Virus record (IMG/VR): IMGVR_UViG_3300031873_000039 | Coordinates: 1 to 25,428 of that record | Reading direction: 5' to 3' (one strand) | Source: a virus | Length of the DNA: 25,428 nt | Shown here: positions 7,335 to 16,292 of the stretch, in pieces | Layout of the letters: each line of letters begins with the position of its first letter | Position numbering within the stretch: position 1 is the stretch's first letter | Notes under the pieces: generated by a model | Database searches by the model: none | Told to the model about the DNA's origin: nothing | The model's input: the letters and a program-made list of their open reading frames with translations, nothing else | Program-made: the position numbers and the translations under genes

Positions 7335-10237
7335 TGACAATGGTAGTTGCAGAAGAGAAATATGAGTCATTTTTGATAGGGGATATGCGGACGGGCCTAT
7401 TCCTGGGGCAAGAACCCTGGAAGGCTCCGCCCGACGCCTTCCCAACATTGGTGAACGCCTATACGGACAAGGGCGTTCTAAGAAAGCGCAAGGGGTATCT
7501 CCTTTTCGCAAAAATCGGTTGGAATCCGATTCAACTCATCACTCAAATCGTTCACGAAGGCTACAGTGAAATCATCGTCGTCGATACGCGCCAAGCGTAT
7601 CATCTCCTCTCGGCGGGTTATCAACTGACCTATATCAGTCAGAATGGCTACGTCTGGGGCGTGCCTCTCAATTACTATACCCGGAAGGGTCTTTCGCTCG
7701 ACCCGGGCGGCGTGGCGAGAACTTATGCGCCGGCCAGAACGGCACTGCCTTGTTTCGGGCATCCGTTCAAGGTGGGGGACGTTATCCGAATCGGAGGCAC
7801 AACGAACTATTCGAGCGCCTATTTTACACTGCAAACCGGAACGTCACAAACTGAACTGGTTATCAATAAGAGCAAAGTGACTGAGACATTCGACGGGTCG
7901 GAAACGGTGGTGCGGCGGCAAACAATGCTGAGCGGAATCGGTCGCATGTGCCAGGACAGAAATGGGAACATCTATCAGGGGGGCACAGGGTTCGCCATAC
8001 GAATACTCAAAACAGATGGAAGTATTGTTGATAATTTCTTCATACCGCCCGGAGGTTGTCCGGGGATTTATTTTGATGTGATTACAGGACTGAAAATATC
8101 GAAGGATGGAGAGCATTTATACGTTGCTACGAATCTTAATGGCATAAGTGGTTATATGCAATTCTATAAATTTCGATTATCGGATGGGGCGCAAATCTGG
8201 ACGCAAAGAGTAGGTAATACGGTAAGTTATAACATTGACATAGATGCCAATGATAATGTTTACATTCAGACGCAATTTCAGACAGACCCGCCGCTTGTCA
8301 ATCGAATTATGAAAGTGGCGGCCTCAGATGGAACAGTCAGTTCGATATATCTTTTCAACGATCAGCAGGGCTTGCCGTATGATGTTCACGTGGACGATTC
8401 ATTGGGCAAGGTGATTATTGGCGGCTACCAACTGCGCAACCCGCCTGCGGGCGATTTGTTTCCGATCAATATAGTCATTTGCGATCTTGACGGCGGCGAT
8501 CCGCACACATTGGCCCTTGGCGGTTTATATGTAGAATCGGGCGTAACCCGAACCGAGACTATAGGCACAGGGTGCATTACCAGCTACAAAGGTTATATTT
8601 ACGTCATTTTATACAGTCATACGCTAAGCAAAGACCAGGTGTACAAATTGGATTCCGACCTCAACATTATTGCCCAGGTTGATGGTCCGCCTTCGGGCAG
8701 AGGGATATTCGTCGATTTTTTGGGCCATATAGTTGTTGTCAATCAGGACTACGGGGACGCTTTCGGGACAGGCGGCGAGACGGATGTCTTCTGGTTCTAC
8801 GACGCCGACCTGAATTTCATCAGTGCGGCGGATAATTTTTACCGTGATATGCTTGATTTATGGGACGCCCCGGCGGGCGGACGTTATCAGAAAGGCAACG
8901 TTGAATTCTATCCCGGCATCTTTCAAACAGAAATTGAGACGATAGAAAACTGGACTTTAACGACGGTATATCCTATGAGCAGTTACAGCATAACTAATAT
9001 CACGCTGGGCGTTGATAAATTCACGGGCGGTGAGGACGACTATTTCTGGTATCAGGAATACCGGGGCCGACTCTATATGTGCAACGGCGTTGACCCCATT
9101 TACTATCACACGCCGAATTACACCCCCCCCTATACGATTCTGCCGATGGACACAGGGGCGGTGGTGATAGAGACGTGCCGGATGCTGTTTCAGTACAAGA
9201 ACCGATTGCTCATCGTCTCACCGAAGATCGGCGGCGTATGGTATCCTCAGCACGTCTATTACACTGATGTCAACTTGGACAACGTAGGAGTGAATAACTG
9301 GTTCAAGGCCCCCACAGATGATACCCCCGTCACCGGCGGGTACATCGACGAGGTCCCCGTCATCTTTTTCCGCAGCAGTATTTGGCATATCGTTTATACA
9401 GGCAACACGGATGCACCTTACACCTGGCAGAGGCGGACTTGTGATTTCGGGGCGGCGGCCAGAATGGGGACGGCGGTTATCAAAGAGAGTCTGGCGACTA
9501 TCGGCCTGAATCGACTCTTGAGCTACGACCGTTACCAACCGCGAGAGTATGACCTGAGCGCCCGGGGAATCCTTGACCAGATGAGCGCTACAAAGGTCGT
9601 CAATTCATTCGCCCATACCTTCAAAGACCGAGAGTTTATGGGAATATGCTTTACGCGCGTGGGCCAGTCAGATCACGACCGCATACTCCTCTACAACTAC
9701 CAGGAGGACAGTTTTCACATATCGACCATTCCAGCCCACTGTCTGTTTTCGATAAACGGACCCTGGCTGCCCGATGGTGTTAGTCCGGGCAATTTCTACT
9801 TTCCCATCCGCGATCAGGACTATCGGAAGTACGAATTTGCCGGCACGAAAGATGGGCGGATTCTCTGGCTGCACCAGGGGTATCTCGATGACGGCGTGAA
9901 TATCACAACCGATATTCGTTCCGGCCAGTTCAATCCGTTTCAAAAAGAGGGGTTGAGAGCAAAATTCGGATGGCTCAAGATTCTTATCAGCGCGGCCGTT
10001 GGAGAAGGACTTGAAGTGAGTTTGTATAAAGACCATTCCGACACGGCCTTCAAAACAATCCAGGTTTGGAGCAACGGCACAACGAATCACTGGAAAACTA
10101 TCTGGGCCGACGGTGAAGTGGCCGATTTCTTTCGCGTGAAAATTGTACATATCTACCAAGCGGGCGTGTTGGGCGGCGATTTTGCGATACACGGATTCCT
10201 TTTGGGAATGAAAAGGGCGGGCAAAATTGGCCATTGA
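7334..10237 (+). CDS. Tail nozzle/tubular-like protein with propeller-like insert
   Basis: Protein of 967 residues. The start is ATG 7334, overlapping the previous stop (TAATG); ATG 7340 is an alternative. Residues about 10-55 carry GLF.G.EPW.APPDAFP.L.NAY.DKGVLRKRKGY, the entry pattern of podovirus nozzle or tail-tubular proteins. From about 205 to 490 there are repeated blades of the type GN.Y.GG...I.....DG and D.NDNVYIQTQ, suggesting an inserted beta-propeller (NHL-like). From about 565 the sequence returns to nozzle-like segments (YRGRLYMCNGVDPIYYHTP, YKNRLLIVSPK). The C-terminus is beta-rich (SGQFNPF.KEGLRAKFGWLKI). It would form the lower tail tube. The assignment is pattern-based; the propeller is inference. 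Confidence 0.55.
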   Translation: MTMVVAEEKYESFLIGDMRTGLFLGQEPWKAPPDAFPTLVNAYTDKGVLRKRKGYLLFAKIGWNPIQLITQIVHEGYSEIIVVDTRQAYHLLSAGYQLTYISQNGYVWGVPLNYYTRKGLSLDPGGVARTYAPARTALPCFGHPFKVGDVIRIGGTTNYSSAYFTLQTGTSQTELVINKSKVTETFDGSETVVRRQTMLSGIGRMCQDRNGNIYQGGTGFAIRILKTDGSIVDNFFIPPGGCPGIYFDVITGLKISKDGEHLYVATNLNGISGYMQFYKFRLSDGAQIWTQRVGNTVSYNIDIDANDNVYIQTQFQTDPPLVNRIMKVAASDGTVSSIYLFNDQQGLPYDVHVDDSLGKVIIGGYQLRNPPAGDLFPINIVICDLDGGDPHTLALGGLYVESGVTRTETIGTGCITSYKGYIYVILYSHTLSKDQVYKLDSDLNIIAQVDGPPSGRGIFVDFLGHIVVVNQDYGDAFGTGGETDVFWFYDADLNFISAADNFYRDMLDLWDAPAGGRYQKGNVEFYPGIFQTEIETIENWTLTTVYPMSSYSITNITLGVDKFTGGEDDYFWYQEYRGRLYMCNGVDPIYYHTPNYTPPYTILPMDTGAVVIETCRMLFQYKNRLLIVSPKIGGVWYPQHVYYTDVNLDNVGVNNWFKAPTDDTPVTGGYIDEVPVIFFRSSIWHIVYTGNTDAPYTWQRRTCDFGAAARMGTAVIKESLATIGLNRLLSYDRYQPREYDLSARGILDQMSATKVVNSFAHTFKDREFMGICFTRVGQSDHDRILLYNYQEDSFHISTIPAHCLFSINGPWLPDGVSPGNFYFPIRDQDYRKYEFAGTKDGRILWLHQGYLDDGVNITTDIRSGQFNPFQKEGLRAKFGWLKILISAAVGEGLEVSLYKDHSDTAFKTIQVWSNGTTNHWKTIWADGEVADFFRVKIVHIYQAGVLGGDFAIHGFLLGMKRAGKIGH

Positions 10238-10243
10238 TGAAAT

Positions 10244-10579
10244 ATGACTATCGAATTAATAAATCAACCATCCGGCATATTACCGGTGATTAACCGCGAG
10301 CGCGTAAAAGAGCGTGGAACGGCGGAAATCACAGATTATCTTCTGCTGCTTATTAAGGCACTCCAGGAAGATTTGCTCAGAAATTTCACTGCAATAATGA
10401 ACGTCCAGCTTTCAATGATGAATGTCGGGGTGTTCAACTTTCAACTGCCTGATGTGAATGGTGTTTATCCTGAAGGAGCTTGGCGACTGATGTATGTAAG
10501 TGGCGGGATCGAATTGCAGAAGAAAGTAGCCGGAGTTTGGACAACAGGTACGGGAGCAGTTGCCCGTTGGGAGTATTGA
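10244..10579 (+). CDS. Small structural protein, fibre-partner candidate
   Basis: Protein of 111 residues, not recognised. Residues 1-60 are helical (ITDYLLLLIKALQEDLLRNFTAIMNVQ, amphipathic), and the remainder is a short beta region ending WTTGTGAVARWEY. Its stop overlaps the next start as TGATG, so both proteins are probably made together. The helical N-terminus is reminiscent of the first 45 residues of the 876-aa fibre protein, where a leader segment follows in the same chain. A joint attachment role is a guess. Confidence 0.45.
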   Translation: MTIELINQPSGILPVINRERVKERGTAEITDYLLLLIKALQEDLLRNFTAIMNVQLSMMNVGVFNFQLPDVNGVYPEGAWRLMYVSGGIELQKKVAGVWTTGTGAVARWEY

Positions 10580-11283
10580 TGCGAAAAGCGATTGTCATTG
10601 TGTTATTGTTTTCAAGCACCGCTTTCGGTTTGTACACATTTCGCGGCCCCTTACGTAACACCAAAATCGGAAGTTGGACGGCCTCTCGGCTTGCCTATAT
10701 CAATGATTACAATGACGTGAACAGTGTCTTACTCCTCTCGGCCTGGATTGCAGGCACAGACAATCAGATATACCGCACGGACGACGGGGACGGCTCGTTG
10801 ACTCTCAATCTGCCACAGGACATAAATACGGTATCAACACCTCAGTTCTTCGGGGTGATTTTCACCGACCAGGATGTGGCCCCAAATACCCCAGGCGAAT
10901 TGGTCTATGATAATACAGTGACGGGATTGGCCGACGGCGCGCTCGCATGGTATGATGATGATGAAGTTCGGTACTTGGTCGATTTGAACAGCCCACCGAG
11001 CAACGATGATTATGTCGTAGCTTACGATGCTAATACTGACGCCTTCTATATGAAGGTCGATAGCGGCGGCATTGCCTGGACGACACCGGTACCGGGTAAC
11101 CCGGATGACCCTGGTGATGCGGGTGATGTTGCCTATGATACCAGTTATTTGTACGTCTGTGTGGCTGGTAATACGTGGAAGCGCGCCGCCCTATCCACCT
11201 GGGCGGGCGTATATGATGTTCTGTTGCTCGAAACGGGCGATCAGCTTCTCCTTGAAACCGGCGATGCAATGCTATTGGAGTAA
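10579..11283 (+). CDS. Structural protein with signal-like N-terminus and LLLETGD tail
   Basis: Protein of 234 residues. ATG 10579 overlaps the previous TGA; it is chosen because it directly begins a signal-like leader (MRKAIVIVLLFSSTAFG, then LYT). The body has a fibre-type segment (PQFFGVIFTDQDV.PNTPGELVYDNT) and a compact beta section with two CxxxxNTW-like strands near 205-215. The end is a short repeat, VLLLETGDQLLLETGDAMLLE, a C-terminal pattern seen on many phage tail proteins, probably an assembly or tip strand. A tail or fibre component is likely; no enzymatic motif is seen. Confidence 0.5.
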   Translation: MRKAIVIVLLFSSTAFGLYTFRGPLRNTKIGSWTASRLAYINDYNDVNSVLLLSAWIAGTDNQIYRTDDGDGSLTLNLPQDINTVSTPQFFGVIFTDQDVAPNTPGELVYDNTVTGLADGALAWYDDDEVRYLVDLNSPPSNDDYVVAYDANTDAFYMKVDSGGIAWTTPVPGNPDDPGDAGDVAYDTSYLYVCVAGNTWKRAALSTWAGVYDVLLLETGDQLLLETGDAMLLE

Positions 11284-11289
11284 CGAAAT

Positions 11290-14097
11290 ATGAAACGTTT
11301 ATTGATAGTTTTGTTGTTATGCAACTCGGTACTGGCAGTCGATACGAAATTGACGGCGTTAACGGAACTTACAACCCCGGATGTCAATGACCTCCTCTAC
11401 ATAGTCGATGACCCCGCCGGTTCGCCAATATCAAAAAAGATTACGAGGAACAATCTGATTGCAAATTGGATTGGAACGACCACTATTACTACGCTTGGCA
11501 CGATAGCAAGCGGGACGTGGAACGGAACGATAATCGGGACGGCTTACGGCGGCACTGGCGCGGCCGCCCTAACCAATCTGATAGCCTTAACAACTCATAC
11601 TACCGGCAATTATGTGGCGTCCGTAGCCGAAGGATTTGCCATTGATGGAGGCGCAGCAGGTTCCGAAGGAGCAACACTCACCATTGCCTTTGACCCCACG
11701 GAGATTACAGGCGGAACTACCTGGGACGATGGCGGAGAGGCCAGCGTGATATGGTCGTGGAATCTGACCGCCGGAGACCCATGTATAACCTTTGGCAATG
11801 GTGTTGTGAATGTCTCAACCGGTGCTTTGCAGGTGGGCGGGTTGGCCGTTCTTACCGCAAGTCCTTTCGGGTCAACGATTGATGATACAGAGATGACTAC
11901 AGAGGATTTCGGCGACTTCACAAACGCGGGCGGAGAAGATGGTTTTTCGCTGGATTCTGATGTTGTGGGTGACAGTGAGATTGACTATGCCAATGTAACC
12001 CTGACCGATTTTGACTACCAGACGGCCTGGCGAGTCTTCTACTCAGACGCCAACGGTGATGTGACGGAACTTGCCTTCGGGGCCTCTGGGGAATATCTCA
12101 AGAGCAACGGCGCCGCCGCCGCGCCGACTTGGGCAACGCCAGGGGGCAGCGGCGATATGCTCAAATCGGTCTATGACGTCCTCGAAGATGATTTCGTTGA
12201 CGGGAATGATACCCCTTATGCGGCCTCCTGGGACACCAGTATCGACGCCCCCTCTATGAACGCCGTCTATGATAAAATAGAGGCCCTTCCGGGCGGCCAC
12301 GCTGCCGTAACCGTGGTAGATAGCCAATCTGTGAATCTCACGCTTTCAACGCAGCAGATAACCGCAGACGTGAATGATAAAGATTACGGCGATGTTGTAG
12401 TCTCTTCAACGGGTTCTGTATGGGCGGTGGATAATGATTCGCACGCTCATACGACCACGACAGTCTCTGGATTGGACATTTCGGCGGATACGAACCTTGC
12501 GGTCGGTGCGCTGCTGACCTTGACAGATGATACTGTGGACGCGAACACTGCCGCCGTAGCCAATGGTGATACGAAGCATTTGGCGACCGGCGACCAGATA
12601 TATGATTTTGTCACGGGTTTAGGCTATCTCTCCACGACAATCGTATTCACGAACCCCGCGACAGATAATCTCTCAGTGGGTGACGCCGAAACATTAAATT
12701 CGATAACGACCGGAGATGAAAACCTTATTCTTGGTGCCGATGCAGGAACGGCCATAACGACAGGATCGGGGAATGTTCTGATAGGAGTGCGTACTGGAGA
12801 TACGATTGTTGATGGTACGAACAACTGGGCGCTCGGGACTAACGCTATGGGCAATGCCATAACGCCGTCCTGGAGCGTCGGAATAGGATTTGAAGCCCTC
12901 GAAGGTTCATGGGGGGGAACGAACGACTTTGTCGGTTGTATCGCAATAGGCGCATCGGCAGGCAAGAATACCGACCGGGCAAACTACCAAATTTTTATAG
13001 GAGAGGAAGCGGGTTTGGGCAGTGACATTGATGGAATAGGTTCTATTGGAATTGGATACTGTGCCCTTTACAATTTGACTGACGGCAATCGCAGCGTGGC
13101 ATTAGGATACAAAGCGGGATACAGTGCAACGACCGCCGATGACTCTGTATATCTTGGGCCATCAGCAGGTTATCGGCAAACTACACTACACGACATTCTT
13201 GTAATTGATAATCAGGACAGGGGGGCGGCGGCCACAGAGATAACCGATTCCCTCATTTACGGGGTGTTTAACGCGACGGCGGCCAGTCAGACCCTGAACC
13301 TGAACGCGGCGGTTCTGTCTCGTTATGCTCTTACATCCGGCGGTACGATTACCAGTTCCGGTACTTTTGATGTTACCGGGGCAGCCGGGATGGTGTTTGG
13401 TTCGGCTGACGTTACGGGATTCACATTTACAAGCGATGGTACGGGCAATGCTGAGTTTTCATTTCCGGCGGACATTGTAGGCGATGCCGACATAGATTGG
13501 GGAAGTGGGGCCGGGCAAATCGACCTGGCCGATCTTCCAGGCGGTATTGCCGGAGCAAGTGTCTTCGATTTCGGCGGGGCGACCTCGGTAGAGTTACCTA
13601 ATGGGGTGGACCCCGATCTGACCGTACTCGGTCAAGTCGCTATTGACACGGATGGGGCGAATGAAACGAACGATGTGACTTTGCGGACTACCGATGCGGG
13701 CGGCGATACGCAGTACGCATTGGCGCAGGTCATTAAGACTTTTCAGGCCACGATTATCAAACCGAATGATTTGGCGGATGCTACGCGGGATTTGTGCCCG
13801 ATATGGTCGAATGAAAGCGGAATGATTTTCACTGTTACGAAGATAGAGGCCTGGAGTTCTACGGATAATACGACCTTGACTCTTATGGTGCGAGATTCCG
13901 TTGGCGCTGGTGCGGCTACCGTCGATGCAGTTGAAATCGCCTCGGATGGTACGGGTATGTACTACACGACCGAGACAACAATCACAGCCGCGACCATTGC
14001 AGCCAATTATCTCGTGTATATCGACTTCGACGATACAGACGATCCGGGCTGGGTCAAGGTAAGTATTTCAGGGTATTTCAATGCTAATGTAGATTAG
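11290..14097 (+). CDS. Tail fibre/adhesin with YadA-like head repeats and signal-like N-terminus
   Basis: Protein of 935 residues with GGAG at 11277-11280. Residues 1-16 (MKRLLIVLLLCNSVLA|VDT) form a typical Sec-like leader. Next comes DTKLTALTELTTPDVNDLLYIVD followed by GT(I/W)..GTW.GT.I...YGGTG (about 70-90), a classical phage tail-fibre motif. A beta-rich shaft follows. Residues about 476-634 contain YadA-type repeats (SVGIGFEAL, GCIAIGASAG, SIGIGYCAL, RSVALGYKAGY, YLGPSAGY), which form left-handed trimeric beta-rolls in adhesins. The final 130 residues are a separate beta domain likely to be the receptor-binding tip. Trimeric fibre is the best reading; receptor unknown. Confidence 0.65.
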   Translation: MKRLLIVLLLCNSVLAVDTKLTALTELTTPDVNDLLYIVDDPAGSPISKKITRNNLIANWIGTTTITTLGTIASGTWNGTIIGTAYGGTGAAALTNLIALTTHTTGNYVASVAEGFAIDGGAAGSEGATLTIAFDPTEITGGTTWDDGGEASVIWSWNLTAGDPCITFGNGVVNVSTGALQVGGLAVLTASPFGSTIDDTEMTTEDFGDFTNAGGEDGFSLDSDVVGDSEIDYANVTLTDFDYQTAWRVFYSDANGDVTELAFGASGEYLKSNGAAAAPTWATPGGSGDMLKSVYDVLEDDFVDGNDTPYAASWDTSIDAPSMNAVYDKIEALPGGHAAVTVVDSQSVNLTLSTQQITADVNDKDYGDVVVSSTGSVWAVDNDSHAHTTTTVSGLDISADTNLAVGALLTLTDDTVDANTAAVANGDTKHLATGDQIYDFVTGLGYLSTTIVFTNPATDNLSVGDAETLNSITTGDENLILGADAGTAITTGSGNVLIGVRTGDTIVDGTNNWALGTNAMGNAITPSWSVGIGFEALEGSWGGTNDFVGCIAIGASAGKNTDRANYQIFIGEEAGLGSDIDGIGSIGIGYCALYNLTDGNRSVALGYKAGYSATTADDSVYLGPSAGYRQTTLHDILVIDNQDRGAAATEITDSLIYGVFNATAASQTLNLNAAVLSRYALTSGGTITSSGTFDVTGAAGMVFGSADVTGFTFTSDGTGNAEFSFPADIVGDADIDWGSGAGQIDLADLPGGIAGASVFDFGGATSVELPNGVDPDLTVLGQVAIDTDGANETNDVTLRTTDAGGDTQYALAQVIKTFQATIIKPNDLADATRDLCPIWSNESGMIFTVTKIEAWSSTDNTTLTLMVRDSVGAGAATVDAVEIASDGTGMYYTTETTITAATIAANYLVYIDFDDTDDPGWVKVSISGYFNANVD

Positions 14098-14110
14098 TGA
14101 AGGGGTAATA

Positions 14111-14743
14111 ATGAAACATCTTAAAACGTATTGGCGATTATGGTTGCTGGCGGGTCTGTGCGGCATCTCGCTTATTATACTTCTTTCTCCCGCAAAGGCG
14201 GCTGTTGTAAAAGGCACAAATTGTGGATTTGTTACAGTTGCCCCGACTGCTGACCCAGCCGACGGAGATACGGTTGCAGATGCTTTTGCACACGCAATGA
14301 AAGACCTTGTGCCTGTCGGTGCAACTAAAATTGTGGAAATGGGTTGGTGGTGTGATAATGATACAGAAGCAGCCAACTTTGAGGTTGGTCTGTACAGTGA
14401 TGACTCTGGAAATACTTTACCTCTAAATAGACTTTTTGTAGCGGCCACTAATGCTAAAGGAACGACTGCCGGTTGGAAGAGAGTGACGGTTGATTGGGAT
14501 ATTAGCGGATTGGGGAATGGAACGGCAGTTTGGTTAGCCCGTGAACTTGACAATACAGCAACTGCTACAAACACTAATTACACAGCTGCAGGGACTGGAA
14601 ATCACGCAAGAAGGTCTAATGCAACTACACTTCCTGACCCTTGGCTAAACTCTGATTCAGGGACACGGCTTTACGCTATTTATGCCGTGTGGGAGGCTGC
14701 ACCGGCGGCGGGTGGTCAAGTAATCATAGTGAATTGTGAATGA
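14111..14743 (+). CDS. Secreted-type structural protein of unknown function
   Basis: Protein of 210 residues with AAGGGG ahead of the ATG. Residues 1-31 (K.LKTYWRLWLLAGLCGISLIILLSPAKA|AVV) form a textbook signal peptide with an AKA cleavage-type end. The mature part is a single beta-rich domain with paired tryptophans and cysteines (MGWWCDNDTEA, GWKRVTVDWDISGLGNGT, TRLYAIYAVWEA) resembling a carbohydrate- or ligand-binding sandwich; I cannot name a family. The codon choice is more AT-rich than in flanking genes, hinting at separate acquisition. It directly follows the long fibre, so it may be an accessory fibre tip or a secreted factor. Confidence 0.5.
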   Translation: MKHLKTYWRLWLLAGLCGISLIILLSPAKAAVVKGTNCGFVTVAPTADPADGDTVADAFAHAMKDLVPVGATKIVEMGWWCDNDTEAANFEVGLYSDDSGNTLPLNRLFVAATNAKGTTAGWKRVTVDWDISGLGNGTAVWLARELDNTATATNTNYTAAGTGNHARRSNATTLPDPWLNSDSGTRLYAIYAVWEAAPAAGGQVIIVNCE

Positions 14744-14806
14744 CTTTTTAGAAGGCGAATTATGGACAATCCTGATATTGCAATTTTTGTTCAGTAAGAT
14801 GGATAT

Positions 14807-15316
14807 ATGGGAACAAAGGATTTACAATTCATAAGATTCACCCAACCCGCGATGGCTTCGCTGATACCGCAGAAACTCTTTGAGCAACTCGTTGAGGCGG
14901 ACGAACAGTTGACTCTTGACGCCCTGATTCCTATGGCGGCGGCGCAGATGTCGAATCCGAACACCTTCTTTTTTGGCATCGTCGATCCTGAAACGCGGGG
15001 CATAGTCGGCTTTCTGTGGGCCGTGAAAGACGCCTTGAGAAATCGCCTGGTTGTGTTCTGGATGAGTATCCTGCCGGAATATCAGCAGAATGGGATTCTT
15101 CACAAGTTCTTCGAGGTTTGCAAGGGAATCGTTGACCGCCTCAAGCTCGACCCCACGATTGAACTCTACAGTTTGCACCCTGGCATACCTGAACGGTACG
15201 GCGCGACCCCCGGCAAGACGAAAATCTACGAATTCGATACAACGGCGGCAGACTACGGAACGCCGAGAAGAAAGGAGGCCAACGATGACGTGGCCACGAT
15301 TGAAACTACGCAGTGA
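14807..15316 (+). CDS. GNAT acetyltransferase-like protein
   Basis: Protein of 169 residues. Strands and helices follow the GNAT order: FFFGIVDPETRGIVGFLW (beta2-beta4 region, about 45-65), VVFWMSILPEYQQNGILHKFFEVCKGIV (beta4, then an acetyl-CoA-binding-like turn Q..QNGI at about 85-95, then helix 3) and IELYSLHPGIPERYG. The pyrophosphate loop is imperfect relative to R/QxxGxG/A, so catalysis is uncertain. GNAT-like proteins next to ejection-protein genes are frequent in podoviruses and resemble the internal virion protein A class. Its end overlaps the next gene by 32 bases. Start codon has only a weak ribosome binding site. An 11-codon ATG frame at 14762-14797 precedes it and is not annotated. 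Confidence 0.5.
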   Translation: MGTKDLQFIRFTQPAMASLIPQKLFEQLVEADEQLTLDALIPMAAAQMSNPNTFFFGIVDPETRGIVGFLWAVKDALRNRLVVFWMSILPEYQQNGILHKFFEVCKGIVDRLKLDPTIELYSLHPGIPERYGATPGKTKIYEFDTTAADYGTPRRKEANDDVATIETTQ

Positions 15317-16292
15317 ACTTATCGAGCGGGATGGGTTTTGGTGCGATCCTACAAATCCATTCGCCCGATTTGGCGGCGGCGGTACAACCGTAGAGCAGGC
15401 CCCGACACACACTCAGCCCTGGGGCCAGCTTGAACAAGCCTTAGCCGGTTTAGCCGTTCCGGGCATCGGCGGGATGGAACTGGCGCAGCCGGAGTATTAT
15501 GGCGGCGAACGCTTGGCTGGAATGGACCCGAACGCAATGACCACTGCTCAAAATGCTATGTCGGGAATGGCCGGCGGGATGATGGACTTCTACGACCCCA
15601 TATATGACGCCGCAATGAACCGTTGGAACGAAGAAATCGCCCCATCGGTTATGGAGCGATTCGCAGGGATGGGCAACGCCTTGAGCGGCGGCGCGGCCTC
15701 GGCACTTTCGAGAGAGGGCGAGAATCTTATGACGGACATTTCCGCCCAGGTAGCGCCTTTGTATCAAGAGGCGATTTTCAACATGCCGCAACTGGCGTCT
15801 TGGGAGCAAGGGGCCCGTCAGCAGCCGCTCGATATTGAACGCGAAATTTGGCAGGAACAGCAACCCTATATGAACCCCTACGCCACTTATGGAAAGGACA
15901 TTCTGTCCGGCGGCGGGGCCAACGCTATGGAGAACTACGCCGAACCCCAAACCGACTGGGGCCAAATCGGCGGCACTTTAGGGGCGGCTGCAATAATGAA
16001 ATCCGACAGGCGGCTCAAAGAGAATATCAAACCCATAGAGAACGCCCTTGCTAAAATCAAGGATTTACACGGCTACACATTCACTTGGAAGAGCACTGGG
16101 GCGCGTGATGCCGGGATTATCGCTCAAGAAGTCGAAAAAGTATTGCCGGAGGCCGTCGAAGAGCTGGACGGTTTCAAAGCGATCCATTTGCCTGCCCTTG
16201 TAGGATTACTTGTTGAGGCCGTTAATGAACTTGCTCAAAAGATAGAACATTTCGATGGAGTCTCTTATGACACTTGCGGCACACCGGGATAA
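15285..16292 (+). CDS. Internal-virion-like protein with C-terminal S74 chaperone domain
   Basis: Protein of 335 residues. ATG 15285 is chosen for its excellent AAAGGAGG site (15271-15278); the frame extends upstream but only inside the previous gene. Residues 30-230 are Gly/Met/Ala/Gln-rich and helical (PIYDAAMNRWNEEIAPSVME, NALSGGAASALSREGENLM), typical of phage internal or ejection proteins. Residues 239-320 are an intramolecular chaperone domain of peptidase family S74: S240-D-R-R-L-K245 (Ser and Lys of the self-cleavage site at the family's five-residue spacing), GY.F.WK, GIIAQEVEKVLPEAV, and a closing helix LVGLLVEAVNELAQKI. Cleavage before S240 would free the first 239 residues. The last residues run into the antisense HNH cassette, so the tail of the protein is probably not original. 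Confidence 0.7.
   Translation: MTWPRLKLRSELIERDGFWCDPTNPFARFGGGGTTVEQAPTHTQPWGQLEQALAGLAVPGIGGMELAQPEYYGGERLAGMDPNAMTTAQNAMSGMAGGMMDFYDPIYDAAMNRWNEEIAPSVMERFAGMGNALSGGAASALSREGENLMTDISAQVAPLYQEAIFNMPQLASWEQGARQQPLDIEREIWQEQQPYMNPYATYGKDILSGGGANAMENYAEPQTDWGQIGGTLGAAAIMKSDRRLKENIKPIENALAKIKDLHGYTFTWKSTGARDAGIIAQEVEKVLPEAVEELDGFKAIHLPALVGLLVEAVNELAQKIEHFDGVSYDTCGTPG

Noticed and set aside
14762-14797. 11-codon ATG frame (MDNPDIAIFVQ) before the GNAT-like gene
   Set aside because: Too short to support as a gene without comparison, although AAGG precedes it.
15090-15284. N-terminal extension of the S74 protein
   Set aside because: The extension runs inside the GNAT-like gene in another frame; AAAGGAGG at 15271-15278 points to ATG 15285.
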